This document shows, in pieces, positions 17,422 to 26,572 of a stretch of DNA of 64,000 nucleotides. The notes beneath the pieces are model-generated. The model did not search any database, was not told the DNA's origin, and was given only the letters and a program-made list of their open reading frames with translations. Both the position numbers and the translations under genes were made by a program. The number at the start of each line of letters is the position of its first letter. Position 1 is the stretch's first letter. The stretch is from Mucilaginibacter sp. KACC 22773. Its GTDB lineage: Bacteria; Bacteroidota; Bacteroidia; Sphingobacteriales; Sphingobacteriaceae. The DNA lies in NCBI RefSeq assembly GCF_028736215.1, contig NZ_CP117883.1, positions 3,596,001 through 3,660,000 on the forward strand. The letters run 5' to 3'.

Positions 17422-18897
17422 TCAGCCCTCAACCGGGCTAACAGGAGGTTGTTTTGCCATTTCAGAAAGGGGCAGCACTTTTAACTCACTACGATTTATC
17501 CGAAACAACAGTTTTGGTCTGCCTTCTTTCATGATAGTTACAGGAACGCGAAGTTCATCCTTTAGCTTAACCCGAAATGCCTCTTGCGCGCAGGGCTCAC
17601 CATGTACCAGAAAAACCTCGGTTGGAGCTTGTTCAAATCCTTTTATCCAGGTTAGTAATTCGGTCTGATCGGCATGTGCCGATAAACCGCCAATCCCCAA
17701 AATCCGCGCTTTTACCGGGTAATATTGTCCATGTATCTTAATTTCCGGCACCTGGTTAAGCAGGGCTCTTCCCCTTGTACCTTCAGCCTGGTATCCGATC
17801 ATCAGGACGGTGTTCCTTGCATCCACGAGGTAGTGTTTAAGGTACTCCAAAACCCTGCCACCGGTGAGCATCCCACTTGCAGCAAGCACAATCTTACTCC
17901 CTTTTTGGCGGATGGTTTTTTCCGTGAGTCTGTAATCCTGGTTAATGGTCACCCCGCTAAACATGCGGACGGCTTCGCCCGGGGGAAGCGTTAGCCAATC
18001 CGCATATTTCAACAAAGACCGACCGGCTGAAGCTGCCATAGGGCTGTCAAGAAAAACCGGGATACTTTGAGGTATTATTTGGGCATTTTTTAGCCGCCAT
18101 AAAATATGCATCACATCCTGTGCGCGCCCCACAGCAAAACAGGGGATCAGCAGGTTACCACGCTGAAAAATTGTATCCTTGATAGCCAAAGCAAATGCTT
18201 CCGCCGGATCATCTGCACCGTGCAGGCGATCTCCGTAAGTGGATTCCATTATCACAAAATCAGCCTTAACCGGATGAACGGGCGGGGGGAGTAATTCTGA
18301 ATGATAACGCCCAAGGTCACCGGAAAACACAATAGTTTTCCCATAACAATTGATTTCAAGAGAGCAAGCACCCAAAATATGACCCGCCGGGAAAAATCTA
18401 AAGCATATATGGTCATTCAGGCCGAAAGTTTGTCCAGGTTCCAGTGTTACAAAATGCTGCAAGGCTGTTTCTACGTCTTTTGTGTTGTACAATGGCTCGG
18501 CCGGCCGATGTTTACTATATCCACGTCTATTGGCTTTATCGGCATCCTCTTCCTGTAATTTTGCGCTGTCCCTCAGTATCAGCTCGGTCAGGTCACGGGT
18601 GGGTGGGCTCATATAAATTTTACCCCGATAGCCGTTTTTAACAAAGAGGGGAATATAACCACAATGGTCAAGATGTGCATGGGTAAGGATCATCACATCG
18701 ACAGCAGAAAGTTCGGCCGGCGGCATTTCCCAGTTTCGCTCCCGAAGGGACTTCATACCCTGAAATAAGCCACAATCTACCAGAATGTTCAAATCTGGTG
18801 TTTGCAACAGGTGTTTTGATCCTGTAACGGTTTCTGCGGCCCCAAAAGACTGTAAAGAAACAACCTCATTATTTAGAGCATCATTTTCGTTGTTCAT
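17422..18897 (-). CDS. Beta-CASP metallo-beta-lactamase-fold nuclease
   Basis: A 491-residue protein from ATG 18897. Metal-site motifs run in order: VDCGLFQG, THAHLDHCG (motif 2, HxHxDH), FPAGHILGACS, FSGDLGR, and the C-terminal RMMBL part with GGLSAHADQTELL and FLVHGEP. The beta-CASP cap lies between about residues 210 and 390 (ESTYGDR, IPCFAVGRAQ, SGMLTGGRVLEYL). These signatures match the YSH1/CPSF73-type RNA exonuclease group found in bacterial stress clusters. It probably processes or degrades RNA in the cytoplasm. It is divergent from Hsp20 across 157 bases carrying a TGA-N6-TCA palindrome. Confidence 0.88.
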   Translation of the reverse strand: MNNENDALNNEVVSLQSFGAAETVTGSKHLLQTPDLNILVDCGLFQGMKSLRERNWEMPPAELSAVDVMILTHAHLDHCGYIPLFVKNGYRGKIYMSPPTRDLTELILRDSAKLQEEDADKANRRGYSKHRPAEPLYNTKDVETALQHFVTLEPGQTFGLNDHICFRFFPAGHILGACSLEINCYGKTIVFSGDLGRYHSELLPPPVHPVKADFVIMESTYGDRLHGADDPAEAFALAIKDTIFQRGNLLIPCFAVGRAQDVMHILWRLKNAQIIPQSIPVFLDSPMAASAGRSLLKYADWLTLPPGEAVRMFSGVTINQDYRLTEKTIRQKGSKIVLAASGMLTGGRVLEYLKHYLVDARNTVLMIGYQAEGTRGRALLNQVPEIKIHGQYYPVKARILGIGGLSAHADQTELLTWIKGFEQAPTEVFLVHGEPCAQEAFRVKLKDELRVPVTIMKEGRPKLLFRINRSELKVLPLSEMAKQPPVSPVEG

Positions 18898-18987
18898 GAT
18901 TAACTGGTTTTAATAGTTGATATGTATTATCAGGTAAAATTAGCGCACCGATGAAAGCAAATTATTGACGAGCATCACGTTGCGAAC

Positions 18988-18999
18988 TGATATGGGTCA
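18988..18999. promoter_or_regulatory. Candidate Crp/Fnr-type site between nuclease and Hsp20
   Basis: TGATATGGGTCA is centred about 61 bases before the Hsp20 start and about 97 before the nuclease start. TTATTTGC just downstream could be part of a weak -7 element for Hsp20. Confidence 0.45.
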
Positions 19000-19054
19000 T
19001 CGTTATTTGCATAGATAAGGGGAAATTTGGACGGTAAACATTAAATAAATTATT

Positions 19055-19486
19055 ATGTCAACTTTAGTAAAAACTAACGGCTTTCCCTCATTAAGGTCAA
19101 TGATGGAAGATTTTTGGAACACCGACAGGTTCTTCGACAAATCCCTTTTTTCTGGCGAGCAATTACCAGCAGTTAACATCCGGGAAACAAAAGATAATTT
19201 TGAACTGGAAGTAGCAGCACCCGGCTTTAAAAAGGACGATTTTAAGATCTCAACCGAAAATGGCTTGATAACCATCAGCGCGGAAACCAGTAATGAGCAA
19301 AAAGAAGAAAAAGGAAACTACACCCGTAAGGAGTTTTCAAAAACGGCTTTCACCCGTATGTTCAGTCTGCCTGAAAACGTAACGGAAGAAAAGATTAAAG
19401 CATCGTACAAAGATGGCTTATTGGTCATTGATCTTAAAAAATCAGGCAAGGACCTGACGGCTAAAAAAGAGGTAAAAATTGACTGA
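19055..19486 (+). CDS. Small heat shock protein Hsp20
   Basis: A 143-residue alpha-crystallin-type chaperone from ATG 19055. A short N-terminal arm (FPSLRSMMEDFWNTDRFFDK) precedes the alpha-crystallin domain at about residues 38-135 (NFELEVAAPGFKKDDFKI, ending YKDGLLVIDLKK). GLLVIDLKK is the conserved A-x-x-x-n-G-v-L signature region; the C-terminal I-x-I anchor is weak. It holds unfolding proteins without ATP. It is the first plus-strand gene of a pair with the zinc dehydrogenase at 19779 and shares a promoter region with the nuclease. Confidence 0.92.
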   Translation: MSTLVKTNGFPSLRSMMEDFWNTDRFFDKSLFSGEQLPAVNIRETKDNFELEVAAPGFKKDDFKISTENGLITISAETSNEQKEEKGNYTRKEFSKTAFTRMFSLPENVTEEKIKASYKDGLLVIDLKKSGKDLTAKKEVKID

Positions 19487-19778
19487 TCCGCAATTTTCGG
19501 ATGTTTAGCAAAACAAGTTTCAATCTTAATAACATCATGGTTCCTAACCTCACAAACAATATCTTGACATTAAATACAGGTTGGCCGACCAGGAGTTTCA
19601 TAAAATTGAAATAGATTTTCTGCTGGGTTTGCCGGATGATCATTTCATCCGGCTACCGGCATCGCCGTACCCGACCACTATTCCATTACTGGTTTATATC
19701 CACCCGGTTGCTGAGCGGCAATTTAAAACATCCCTACGGCAAATGTTGTTTGTTAAGATAAACTCTAATTGCGTTAAA
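19487..19778 (+). other. Spacer between Hsp20 and the dehydrogenase, partly open in frame
   Basis: About 290 bases. From a TTG at 19581 a frame stays open into the dehydrogenase and would add 66 residues, but they resemble no dehydrogenase N-terminus. The bases may be a remnant of another gene. No terminator was seen, so read-through from Hsp20 is possible. Confidence 0.35.
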
Positions 19779-20789
19779 ATGGAAACTCCCGGGTTCATGC
19801 AGGCCATGGTATTCGAAAAAGCAGGCCAGCCACTTACGCTTCAACGGGTGCCGGTACCCAAACCGGCTGATGGCCAGGTTCTGCTGAAGATCCTGGCCTG
19901 TGGTATCTGCAGAACAGACCTGCATATCATCGACGGCGAACTTGCCCAGCCTAAACTTCCGCTGATACCTGGCCATGAAATTATTGCAGAGGTAGCCGGA
20001 TTTGGAAATGGGCTGAATGCTTTGCCATTGAAAACCATCGTCGGGGTCCCTTGGTTAGGTTATACCTGCGGGCATTGCAGGTACTGCAAACAAGGTAAGG
20101 AAAACCTTTGCGATCATGCCTTATTTACCGGTTATACTATTGATGGTGGTTTTGCCGAATATGCCATAGCCGATGCACGCTACTGTTTTCCACTCGCCAA
20201 CAAAAATTACAATGCCCCTTCATCTGCACCCCTACTCTGTGCCGGGCTAATAGGCTATCGCTCGTACCGGATGATTGACCCGTCCGCAATCAATATTGGC
20301 ATTTACGGTTTCGGCGCCGCGGCGCATATTATCATCCAGATTGCCCGGGCGCAGGGAAAAAGAATTTTTGCTTTTACCCGCACCGGCGATGAAGCTGCGC
20401 AGCAATTTGCCAGGCAATTAGGAGCCGCGTGGGCCGGTAACAGCACTGAAGCGTCCCCGGAATTACTTGACGCGGCTATGATATTTGCGCCCGCTGGGGA
20501 GTTGATTCCTATGGCTTTAGGACAGGTTGCAAAGGCCGGGCAGGTCATTTGCGGCGGCATTCACATGAGCGAGATTCCAGCTTTTTCGTATGACCTCATC
20601 TGGGGTGAAAGAACGATAAAGTCAGTAGCTAACCTGACGCGACAGGATGGTCTGGACTTTTTCGAGGCATTGAAAGCAATCCCTGTACATACACAAACAA
20701 CCTTATTTCGCCTTTCGCAAGCCAATGAAGCCATTGAACAATTAAGAAAGGGCCAAATTAACGGAGCGGCTGTTTTGACAATGGATTAA
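19779..20789 (+). CDS. Zinc-dependent alcohol dehydrogenase
   Basis: A 336-residue MDR-family dehydrogenase. ATG 19779 (METPGFMQAMVFEKAGQPLT) is chosen because the catalytic domain begins here. Catalytic zinc ligands are in ACGICRTDLH and IPGHEIIAEV; the four structural-zinc cysteines are in YTCGHCRYCKQGKENLCDH. The NAD(P) fold follows (IYGFGAAAHIIIQIARAQG). Similar AdhP-like enzymes interconvert alcohols and aldehydes and often appear beside Hsp20, USP and PEP synthase in hypoxia-type clusters, where they may help redox balance. It is probably cotranscribed with Hsp20. Confidence 0.88.
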   Translation: METPGFMQAMVFEKAGQPLTLQRVPVPKPADGQVLLKILACGICRTDLHIIDGELAQPKLPLIPGHEIIAEVAGFGNGLNALPLKTIVGVPWLGYTCGHCRYCKQGKENLCDHALFTGYTIDGGFAEYAIADARYCFPLANKNYNAPSSAPLLCAGLIGYRSYRMIDPSAINIGIYGFGAAAHIIIQIARAQGKRIFAFTRTGDEAAQQFARQLGAAWAGNSTEASPELLDAAMIFAPAGELIPMALGQVAKAGQVICGGIHMSEIPAFSYDLIWGERTIKSVANLTRQDGLDFFEALKAIPVHTQTTLFRLSQANEAIEQLRKGQINGAAVLTMD

Positions 20790-20822
20790 TTGGGCTTTTT
20801 CTATCGAAAAAAATTTCCGCTT

Positions 20823-21806
20823 TCAAAACTGGTCTTTCTTCTTGTTTTTTTCGAGGTTTTTGAAATAGCCCCTCAGCAAAAAGTTGTGTTTCAAGGCTTC
20901 CATATTCTGATTAAATCCGGCAGTACCATCCTGAATATTTTTCATCGTTTGTTTTAGTTGTCCGGCCAGCACAGAATCACGGAGCAAGACGGACAGGGAA
21001 CCATCTTTCGACGATAGATCCTGTTTAACTCCTTCAATCAATGTATTCAACCGGATGGTAGCCTGGTTTGCATTGTCACTAACCAACCCGATCTTTTGCA
21101 TTGTGTTATTTAAGTTTCCCGCAAACGCTGTATCGGTCAGTAACAGTCCGGCAGCGCCCCTTCCCTTCTTGATTCCTTTTACTATAATATCAAGGTTTGT
21201 AGCCATGTCCCTTGCATACGCTGTGGCCTGATGAACATTGCTTAAAGAAGACCGAAGTTCTGAGCCCAAATCTTTGTCATTCAGCACTTCAAAAATTTTG
21301 CTTTCGTTAATGCGCCCCACCGTGCTTTTTAATTCTTCTGAAATAAGAGCGATATTATTATTGGTCTTATCCAGGGTTTGTAGCATAGCATCAGTATTTA
21401 CGGCTTTCCGGGTTTGCAGGTAATCGCCTTTGTTTATCGCTAAGTCCCCGCCCGTTCCGGGTTGAATATTAATAACTTTATTCCCCATTAGGCCTTCCGT
21501 TCCAATGCTGGCAATGGCATTTTTATGTATAAATGCGCCTACTTTGGGGTCTATCAACAAGATAACTTCAATCAAGGTATCGTTAAGCAACTGCATGTCT
21601 TTAACAGTTCCGGCCTGAATTCCGGCATACAACACATTGTTCCCGGCTATTAATCCGTTCAAATTGGAAAAACGTGCTTTTATTTCAATACCACCACCAA
21701 ACAGGTTGTGGTTTTTCCCAATCATATAAAAGGAAAATATCAGCGCCAGTAATCCGGCCAATGTAAATACACCTAATTTGGTATTGTTTTCTCCCTCGTT
21801 TACCAT
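20823..21806 (-). CDS. MlaD-like MCE-domain protein
   Basis: A 327-residue protein with one N-terminal membrane helix (LGVFTLAGLLALIFSFYMIG, about 11-31) and an MCE domain at about residues 38-118 (ARFSNLNGLIAGNNVLYAGI, then GTEGLMGNKVINIQPG). The remainder is a helical tail. MCE proteins form the periplasmic ring that passes phospholipids between membranes. It is the last gene of a three-gene minus-strand operon with the MlaF ATPase (6-base gap) and MlaE permease. It converges with the dehydrogenase gene. Confidence 0.88.
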   Translation of the reverse strand: MVNEGENNTKLGVFTLAGLLALIFSFYMIGKNHNLFGGGIEIKARFSNLNGLIAGNNVLYAGIQAGTVKDMQLLNDTLIEVILLIDPKVGAFIHKNAIASIGTEGLMGNKVINIQPGTGGDLAINKGDYLQTRKAVNTDAMLQTLDKTNNNIALISEELKSTVGRINESKIFEVLNDKDLGSELRSSLSNVHQATAYARDMATNLDIIVKGIKKGRGAAGLLLTDTAFAGNLNNTMQKIGLVSDNANQATIRLNTLIEGVKQDLSSKDGSLSVLLRDSVLAGQLKQTMKNIQDGTAGFNQNMEALKHNFLLRGYFKNLEKNKKKDQF

Positions 21807-21812
21807 AATGTG

Positions 21813-22589
21813 TTATTCAAAAAATTGTTTAATATTTTCATCCGCAGAAGCTTCAAGTTCATGGTAGCCGCCTTCCATATAACACTTTCCATCCAGCAGC
21901 AAAACCACCCGGTCGGCTGTATTTTTAACGCAATTCATATCATGAGATATAATGATGGATGCGGTATGATATTTTTTCTGCAGGGATAAAATGAGATTGT
22001 CGATCTCCCTGGCGGTTACAGGGTCCAGGCCAGTGGTTGGTTCATCGTACAGTATAATTTCTGGTTTAAGGATCAGTGTACGGGCCAGCGCCACTCTTTT
22101 TAGCATACCTCCGGAAAGCTCTGCCGGCATCATATCCACAGTATGCGGCAACCCCACATTTTCCAGCGCTTCCTTTACCATATCGTCCACCTCAGTTTGT
22201 GGCAGCCTGAACCATTGCCTTCGAAGAGAAAATTCAAGATTTTCTCTCACAGTCATCGAATCATAAAGAGCGTTCCCCTGAAAAAGAAAACCAATTTTTG
22301 TCCTGATCTTATCCAGGTTTTCGTGATCTAATTCTGGTATGTTTTTTCCCAGCACGATGATCTTGCCGCTATCGGGCTTTAAAAGTCCGATGACGCATTT
22401 GATCAAAACAGATTTTCCTGATCCCGACTTACCGAGCACCACCAGGTTTTCAGTCTTGTACACTTTTAGGTTAAAATCATTAAGCACCACATTTTTCCCG
22501 AATCTTTTGCAGAGATGTTCAATTTCAATTACAGTTTCAGGTACTCCTGTTGCCTTGCCGGTTATTGATGATCTGATTGGCGCTTCCAT
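21813..22589 (-). CDS. MlaF-like ABC ATPase of lipid transport
   Basis: A 258-residue ATPase. ATG 22589 is preferred to a GTG one codon earlier. Motifs are Walker A (LGKSGSGKSVLIKC), Q-loop (IGFLFQGNALYDSMTV), signature AELSGGMLKRVALARTL, Walker B (IILYDEPTTGLDPV) and H-loop (IISHDM). GKSGSGKSVL and LSGGMxKR are hallmarks of the MlaF/Mkl group. It powers the MlaE permease encoded 5 bases upstream and the MCE ring protein encoded downstream. Confidence 0.9.
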   Translation of the reverse strand: MEAPIRSSITGKATGVPETVIEIEHLCKRFGKNVVLNDFNLKVYKTENLVVLGKSGSGKSVLIKCVIGLLKPDSGKIIVLGKNIPELDHENLDKIRTKIGFLFQGNALYDSMTVRENLEFSLRRQWFRLPQTEVDDMVKEALENVGLPHTVDMMPAELSGGMLKRVALARTLILKPEIILYDEPTTGLDPVTAREIDNLILSLQKKYHTASIIISHDMNCVKNTADRVVLLLDGKCYMEGGYHELEASADENIKQFFE

Positions 22590-22594
22590 CACAT

Positions 22595-23389
22595 TTAATT
22601 TAGTCCAAGAACGTCGGTGAGTTGAACGGCCAGCAGGTCAATGATGAATATCAATACAGAAGCCAGCACAACGGCTGTATTAGCCGAACTGCCAACGCCA
22701 CGCGTACCTTTACTGGAATTATAGCCTTTATAACAACCTACAATACCTACCGCAAAGCCAAAAAAGAATGTTTTGATTACTGCCGGAGTAAGATCACCAA
22801 AGTTTAAACTGTCAAACACCTGGGTGTAAAACAGGCGAATACTGGTGACTGAACGGATATTGACACCAATATAAGCTCCAAATAAAGAAATTGCATCACT
22901 AAGGATGGTAAGTATAGGCAACATTAAGGTTGATGCTACTACCCGCGTGGCTACTAAATATTTAAAGGGATTAGTACCACTTACTTCCATGGCATCAATC
23001 TGCTCGGTTACTTTCATCGAGCCTAATTCGGCGCCAATACTGCTGCCAATTTTACCTGCAAATATCAGGGCGGTGATCACCGGGCCAATCTCGCGGACAA
23101 TAGCTATGCCCACCATCACAGGCAACTCAGATTCGACCCCGTAACTGACCAGAGAAGGTCTTAATTGCATAGTTAATACGAGGCCCATAATAAATCCGGT
23201 CAAGCCAATCAGCGGCAGCGACTTGTAACCAATTAAATAACACTGTGCCAAAAGTTCTTTTACCTCAAAACGAGGTTTCAGGCCCATAGAAAAAAAATGG
23301 CCGGCAAATCTTGCTACATGACCGGTTTCTTTAAAGAATTCCAGTAATCGGTCAGTAAAAGCCCAATGAACTTTATCTAAGCTATCCAT
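22595..23389 (-). CDS. MlaE-like lipid transport permease
   Basis: A 264-residue MlaE/YrbE-type permease with about five to six membrane segments. Diagnostic stretches are FIMGLVLTMQLRPSLVSYGV, VREIGPVITALIFAGKIGSS and AELGSMKVTEQIDAMEVSG. It is the first gene of the operon MlaE-MlaF-MlaD for phospholipid trafficking between inner and outer membranes. The palindrome TGATGAACATCA is centred 60 bases upstream of the start. Inclusion in a stress cluster suggests membrane maintenance during slow growth. Confidence 0.9.
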   Translation of the reverse strand: MDSLDKVHWAFTDRLLEFFKETGHVARFAGHFFSMGLKPRFEVKELLAQCYLIGYKSLPLIGLTGFIMGLVLTMQLRPSLVSYGVESELPVMVGIAIVREIGPVITALIFAGKIGSSIGAELGSMKVTEQIDAMEVSGTNPFKYLVATRVVASTLMLPILTILSDAISLFGAYIGVNIRSVTSIRLFYTQVFDSLNFGDLTPAVIKTFFFGFAVGIVGCYKGYNSSKGTRGVGSSANTAVVLASVLIFIIDLLAVQLTDVLGLN

Positions 23390-23443
23390 GCTATACGGGT
23401 CTGAATTTTAATTAAAAGTACCGTATTAACTATCGAAGGAGAA

Positions 23444-23455
23444 TGATGAACATCA
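23444..23455. promoter_or_regulatory. Candidate Crp/Fnr-type site before the Mla operon
   Basis: TGATGAACATCA (flanked as ATGATG-AA-CATCAT) lies about 60 bases before the MlaE start at 23389. The rest of 23390-23639 shows no gene. Confidence 0.45.
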
Positions 23456-23639
23456 TATAGGTTAATGATCAATGTCATGAAAGCGGATAGCAAATATCTG
23501 TACCAACAAACAAGTTGCCCAACCCACCGGTGGTCCGTCATATTACAAACCCTTCTATAAGGATAGACTTTCCGTTCCTCAAGTATAATTAGTTTTATAG
23601 TGATCGCCGGCGTACGATACTATATCTAAGTCATTCCGG

Positions 23640-26090
23640 TTAAGCTGTACCCTTTACATGTTTTGATGCTTTTTTAACATCAACCGGCGGATAGCCTGTT
23701 TTTGTAGACTTGATTGGAGACGAAAGCGTTTCATTAATATTATTAATACCATTGATGAGCGCATCCGGGTTAAACGAAATGCTGTCGATACCTGCGGTAA
23801 CAATTAGCCTGGTAAACTCTTTGGAGTCACTTGGTGCCTGTCCGCAAAGTCCTACTTTTCGCTTCAATTTATTTGCCTTTTCAATCATCAAAACAATCAA
23901 CTTCTTGCTGGCGGCATTCTGCTCGTCAAATAAATCGGAAATCAGGGCAGAGTCTCTGTCAATACCGAGTGTTAATTGGGTCAGATCGTTGGAACCGATT
24001 GAAAAACCATCAAAAACAGCGGCAAATTCTTCAGCGAGCAAAACGTTACTTGGAATTTCGGCCATAACAAAAATCTCCAGTTCGTTATCCCCCTTTATTA
24101 ATCCGTGCTTTTGCATTTCAGCTATAACCTTTTTACCCTCCTCAACTGTTCGGCAGAACGGAACCATAAGTTTAACATTTGTGAGGCCCATATCGTCCCT
24201 TACCCTTTTCATGGCCTCACACTCCAAACGAAATCCTTCCCGGTAACGTTCGTGCGTATAACGGGAAGCCCCCCTGAACCCTATCATAGGATTTTCTTCT
24301 TCCGGTTCAAAGTACCTGCCGCCAATAAGGCCGGCATATTCATTACTCTTAAAATCGCTCATCCTAACGATGACCTCTTTTGGGTAAAAAGCTGCCGCAA
24401 TGGTGGCTACACCCTGCGCCAACTGATCAATAAAATAATCGGTTTTATGCAAATACCTATGAGTGAGGTTCTCGATTTTCAGCCGGTCTGTTTCGTTAAT
24501 AACCTGATCAAAATTGACCAGCGCCATAGGGTGCACCTTAACAGAATGGGTAATGATAAACTCCAGCCTCATAAGCCCAACGCCATGGTTAGGATAAAAA
24601 GCCAGTTGAAATGCCTGATCAGGATCCCCCACAATTAACTGTGCCTTCGGGTGTTCAGGCAAATGGATTGCTTTAACATCAGTAAGGGTTTCTTTCCAAT
24701 TCATTTTACCACGGTAAACGGTTCCGGTTTTACCCTCTGTACAGCACAGGGTAATCTCTTCTCCGTCTTTGATTTTAACCGTGCCATTTTCAGTACCTAC
24801 AATAGCAACTGCACCTAATTCCCTGGCAATGATGGCCGCATGACTGGTTCTGCCACCTTTGTTGGTGACAATACCGGCTACTTTTTTGAGTATAGGATCC
24901 CAATCCGGGCTGGTAGTGTCGGTAACGAGAATGTCGCCCTCATTAAGTTTGCCGGCTTCGTCAGGAGAGCTTAGCAAGCGTGCAAAACCACTGGTGATAT
25001 GGTGTCCCACTGCAGCCCCTGTTGTTATCGTTTCGCCCTTTTCTGAAATACGACAAGTTTTGATCTGCAGCTTCTTTTGTTGGCTGTGTACGGTTTCTGG
25101 TCTTGCCTGGATGATGTAAAGCTGATGGTTCTGTCCGTCTTTCGCCCATTCAAAGTCCATCGGTTTTTGGTAGTGTTCTTCGATGATCATGGCCCAGCGG
25201 GCCAGTTTTTCAATTTCCATATCATTCAGTACAAACTCGCCCCTCAATTCCCAGGCCGTATCCTTATTGATAGTTGTATGCTTATCATTCCCGCCCTGGG
25301 TATATACCAGCATTTTGCTTTTACTGCCCAATTTTTTCTGTATAATCGCTTGCTTATTTTTTTTCAAGGTGGGCTTAAATACTACAAACTCATCCGGGAT
25401 AACCGTACCCTGCACCATATTTTCGCCTAACCCCCAAACCCCGGCAAGGTGCACCACATCGCGAAACCCTGATTCCGGTTCGAGGGTGAAGCCTACGCCC
25501 GAGCAGCCAAGGTCAGAGCGTACCATTTGCTGAATACCCACAGAAAGAAAAACTTTAGCGTAATCAAACCCCTTATCTTCCCGGTATTTAATAGCACGAT
25601 CAGTGTACAACGATACAAAGCATTGTTGTACAGCGTGAATTACAGCCCCGTGTCCCTGAATATTTAAATAAGATTCATGCTGCCCAGCAAAACTGGCATC
25701 CGGAAGATCCTCCGCAGTAGCACTGCTACGAACAGCTACAGCCGGTTCGGAAAAACTAAACAAATAATCATATGCGTCAATAATGGCCATTTGGAGATCC
25801 TGGGGAACTTGTGCATCCGTCATCAGTTTTCTGGCTTTGGCACCTACCTGGGAAAGATTGGTAAAATTATCCCTGTCGAGACTCTGAAGTATTTTTTGCA
25901 AAGGTTGTTCCAGTTCATTCTTTTTTAAAAAATATTGATAGGCTGCAGCGGTAACAGCAAAACCATCCGGAACTTGTATGCCCATGGGCACCAAATGGGT
26001 AAACATTTCTCCGATGGAAGCATTTTTACCACCAACCTCGGCGATATCCAGCAGCCCGATTTCACTGAATTTTTTGATGAAAGGTTCCAT
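23640..26090 (-). CDS. ppsA: Phosphoenolpyruvate synthase
   Basis: An 816-residue enzyme making PEP from pyruvate and ATP in the cytoplasm. The N-terminal ATP-grasp-like half (about 1-340) has AEVGGKNASIGEM, VAVRSSATAEDLPDASFAGQ and DFEWAKDG. The phospho-carrier domain has NKGGRTSHAAIIARELG with catalytic His (about residue 410). The C-terminal barrel has FRGASRY and VGLCGQAPSDS with the catalytic Cys. Length is normal for PpsA (about 800). It may supply gluconeogenesis, or work in reverse at low energy charge. TGACCGGCATCA lies about 112 bases upstream. Confidence 0.93.
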   Translation of the reverse strand: MEPFIKKFSEIGLLDIAEVGGKNASIGEMFTHLVPMGIQVPDGFAVTAAAYQYFLKKNELEQPLQKILQSLDRDNFTNLSQVGAKARKLMTDAQVPQDLQMAIIDAYDYLFSFSEPAVAVRSSATAEDLPDASFAGQHESYLNIQGHGAVIHAVQQCFVSLYTDRAIKYREDKGFDYAKVFLSVGIQQMVRSDLGCSGVGFTLEPESGFRDVVHLAGVWGLGENMVQGTVIPDEFVVFKPTLKKNKQAIIQKKLGSKSKMLVYTQGGNDKHTTINKDTAWELRGEFVLNDMEIEKLARWAMIIEEHYQKPMDFEWAKDGQNHQLYIIQARPETVHSQQKKLQIKTCRISEKGETITTGAAVGHHITSGFARLLSSPDEAGKLNEGDILVTDTTSPDWDPILKKVAGIVTNKGGRTSHAAIIARELGAVAIVGTENGTVKIKDGEEITLCCTEGKTGTVYRGKMNWKETLTDVKAIHLPEHPKAQLIVGDPDQAFQLAFYPNHGVGLMRLEFIITHSVKVHPMALVNFDQVINETDRLKIENLTHRYLHKTDYFIDQLAQGVATIAAAFYPKEVIVRMSDFKSNEYAGLIGGRYFEPEEENPMIGFRGASRYTHERYREGFRLECEAMKRVRDDMGLTNVKLMVPFCRTVEEGKKVIAEMQKHGLIKGDNELEIFVMAEIPSNVLLAEEFAAVFDGFSIGSNDLTQLTLGIDRDSALISDLFDEQNAASKKLIVLMIEKANKLKRKVGLCGQAPSDSKEFTRLIVTAGIDSISFNPDALINGINNINETLSSPIKSTKTGYPPVDVKKASKHVKGTA

Positions 26091-26572
26091 ATTGATTTTC
26101 CATTATTGATTTTAAAGTATCTTATCTACCTGCTTAGCAGCTACTTCCTTTTGTTTAATATGGAGCTAATTTCAGCTTAATACTCTCCCGGAATAATGAC
26201 CGGCATCATAACCAAAACTGATCTTGCACAAAGCAGAAGATTTACACCAGGAATTTCAAAGACATTTATTCATTATTCCAGAGATGGCTCTGTTTGATTT
26301 TTTCAACACATCCAAAAAAGTTAAACGTCATTTTTCCGATAAGAAAAAATGCTCATTCTTGATTTCATGGATTCAACAGGTTTACTGCAGAATGGATAAA
26401 GCGTAACCCCTTGTTTGTAATAAGCCCCGCTTCCAGGCTGGGATTTTTTATAAAACAATCCGGTTTTTTCACCAAATTTCTTTTCAAAAAATGCAACTCC
26501 TGACCCGTTAAAAATCTACAGGGAGTTAAGTCTGTTTGCGGCTTTCCTGGATGTAGCAACGGTTTATCAGCT
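26091..26572. other. Intergenic region upstream of PEP synthase
   Basis: About 480 bases. It contains the palindrome at 26197-26208. A minus-strand frame at 26365-26559 (64 codons, LTGQELHFLKRNLVKKPDCF inside) shows no recognisable domain and may be a gene remnant. No terminator for the USP gene was seen. Confidence 0.4.
26197..26208. promoter_or_regulatory. Candidate Crp/Fnr-type site before PEP synthase
   Basis: TGACCGGCATCA, flanked as AATGACC...ATCATAA, is centred about 112 bases before the PEP synthase start. It shares the TGACC left half with the 12728 site and with the reverse strand of the 12645 site. Confidence 0.45.

Noticed and set aside
18918-18932. Inverted repeat TGATATGTATTATCA near the nuclease start
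   Set aside because: The spacing is TGA-N9-TCA rather than N6, so it was not counted as a Crp/Fnr-type site.
19581-19778. N-terminal extension of 66 residues on the zinc dehydrogenase
   Set aside because: The frame is open, but the start would be TTG and the residues do not resemble any dehydrogenase N-terminus; ATG 19779 fits the family.
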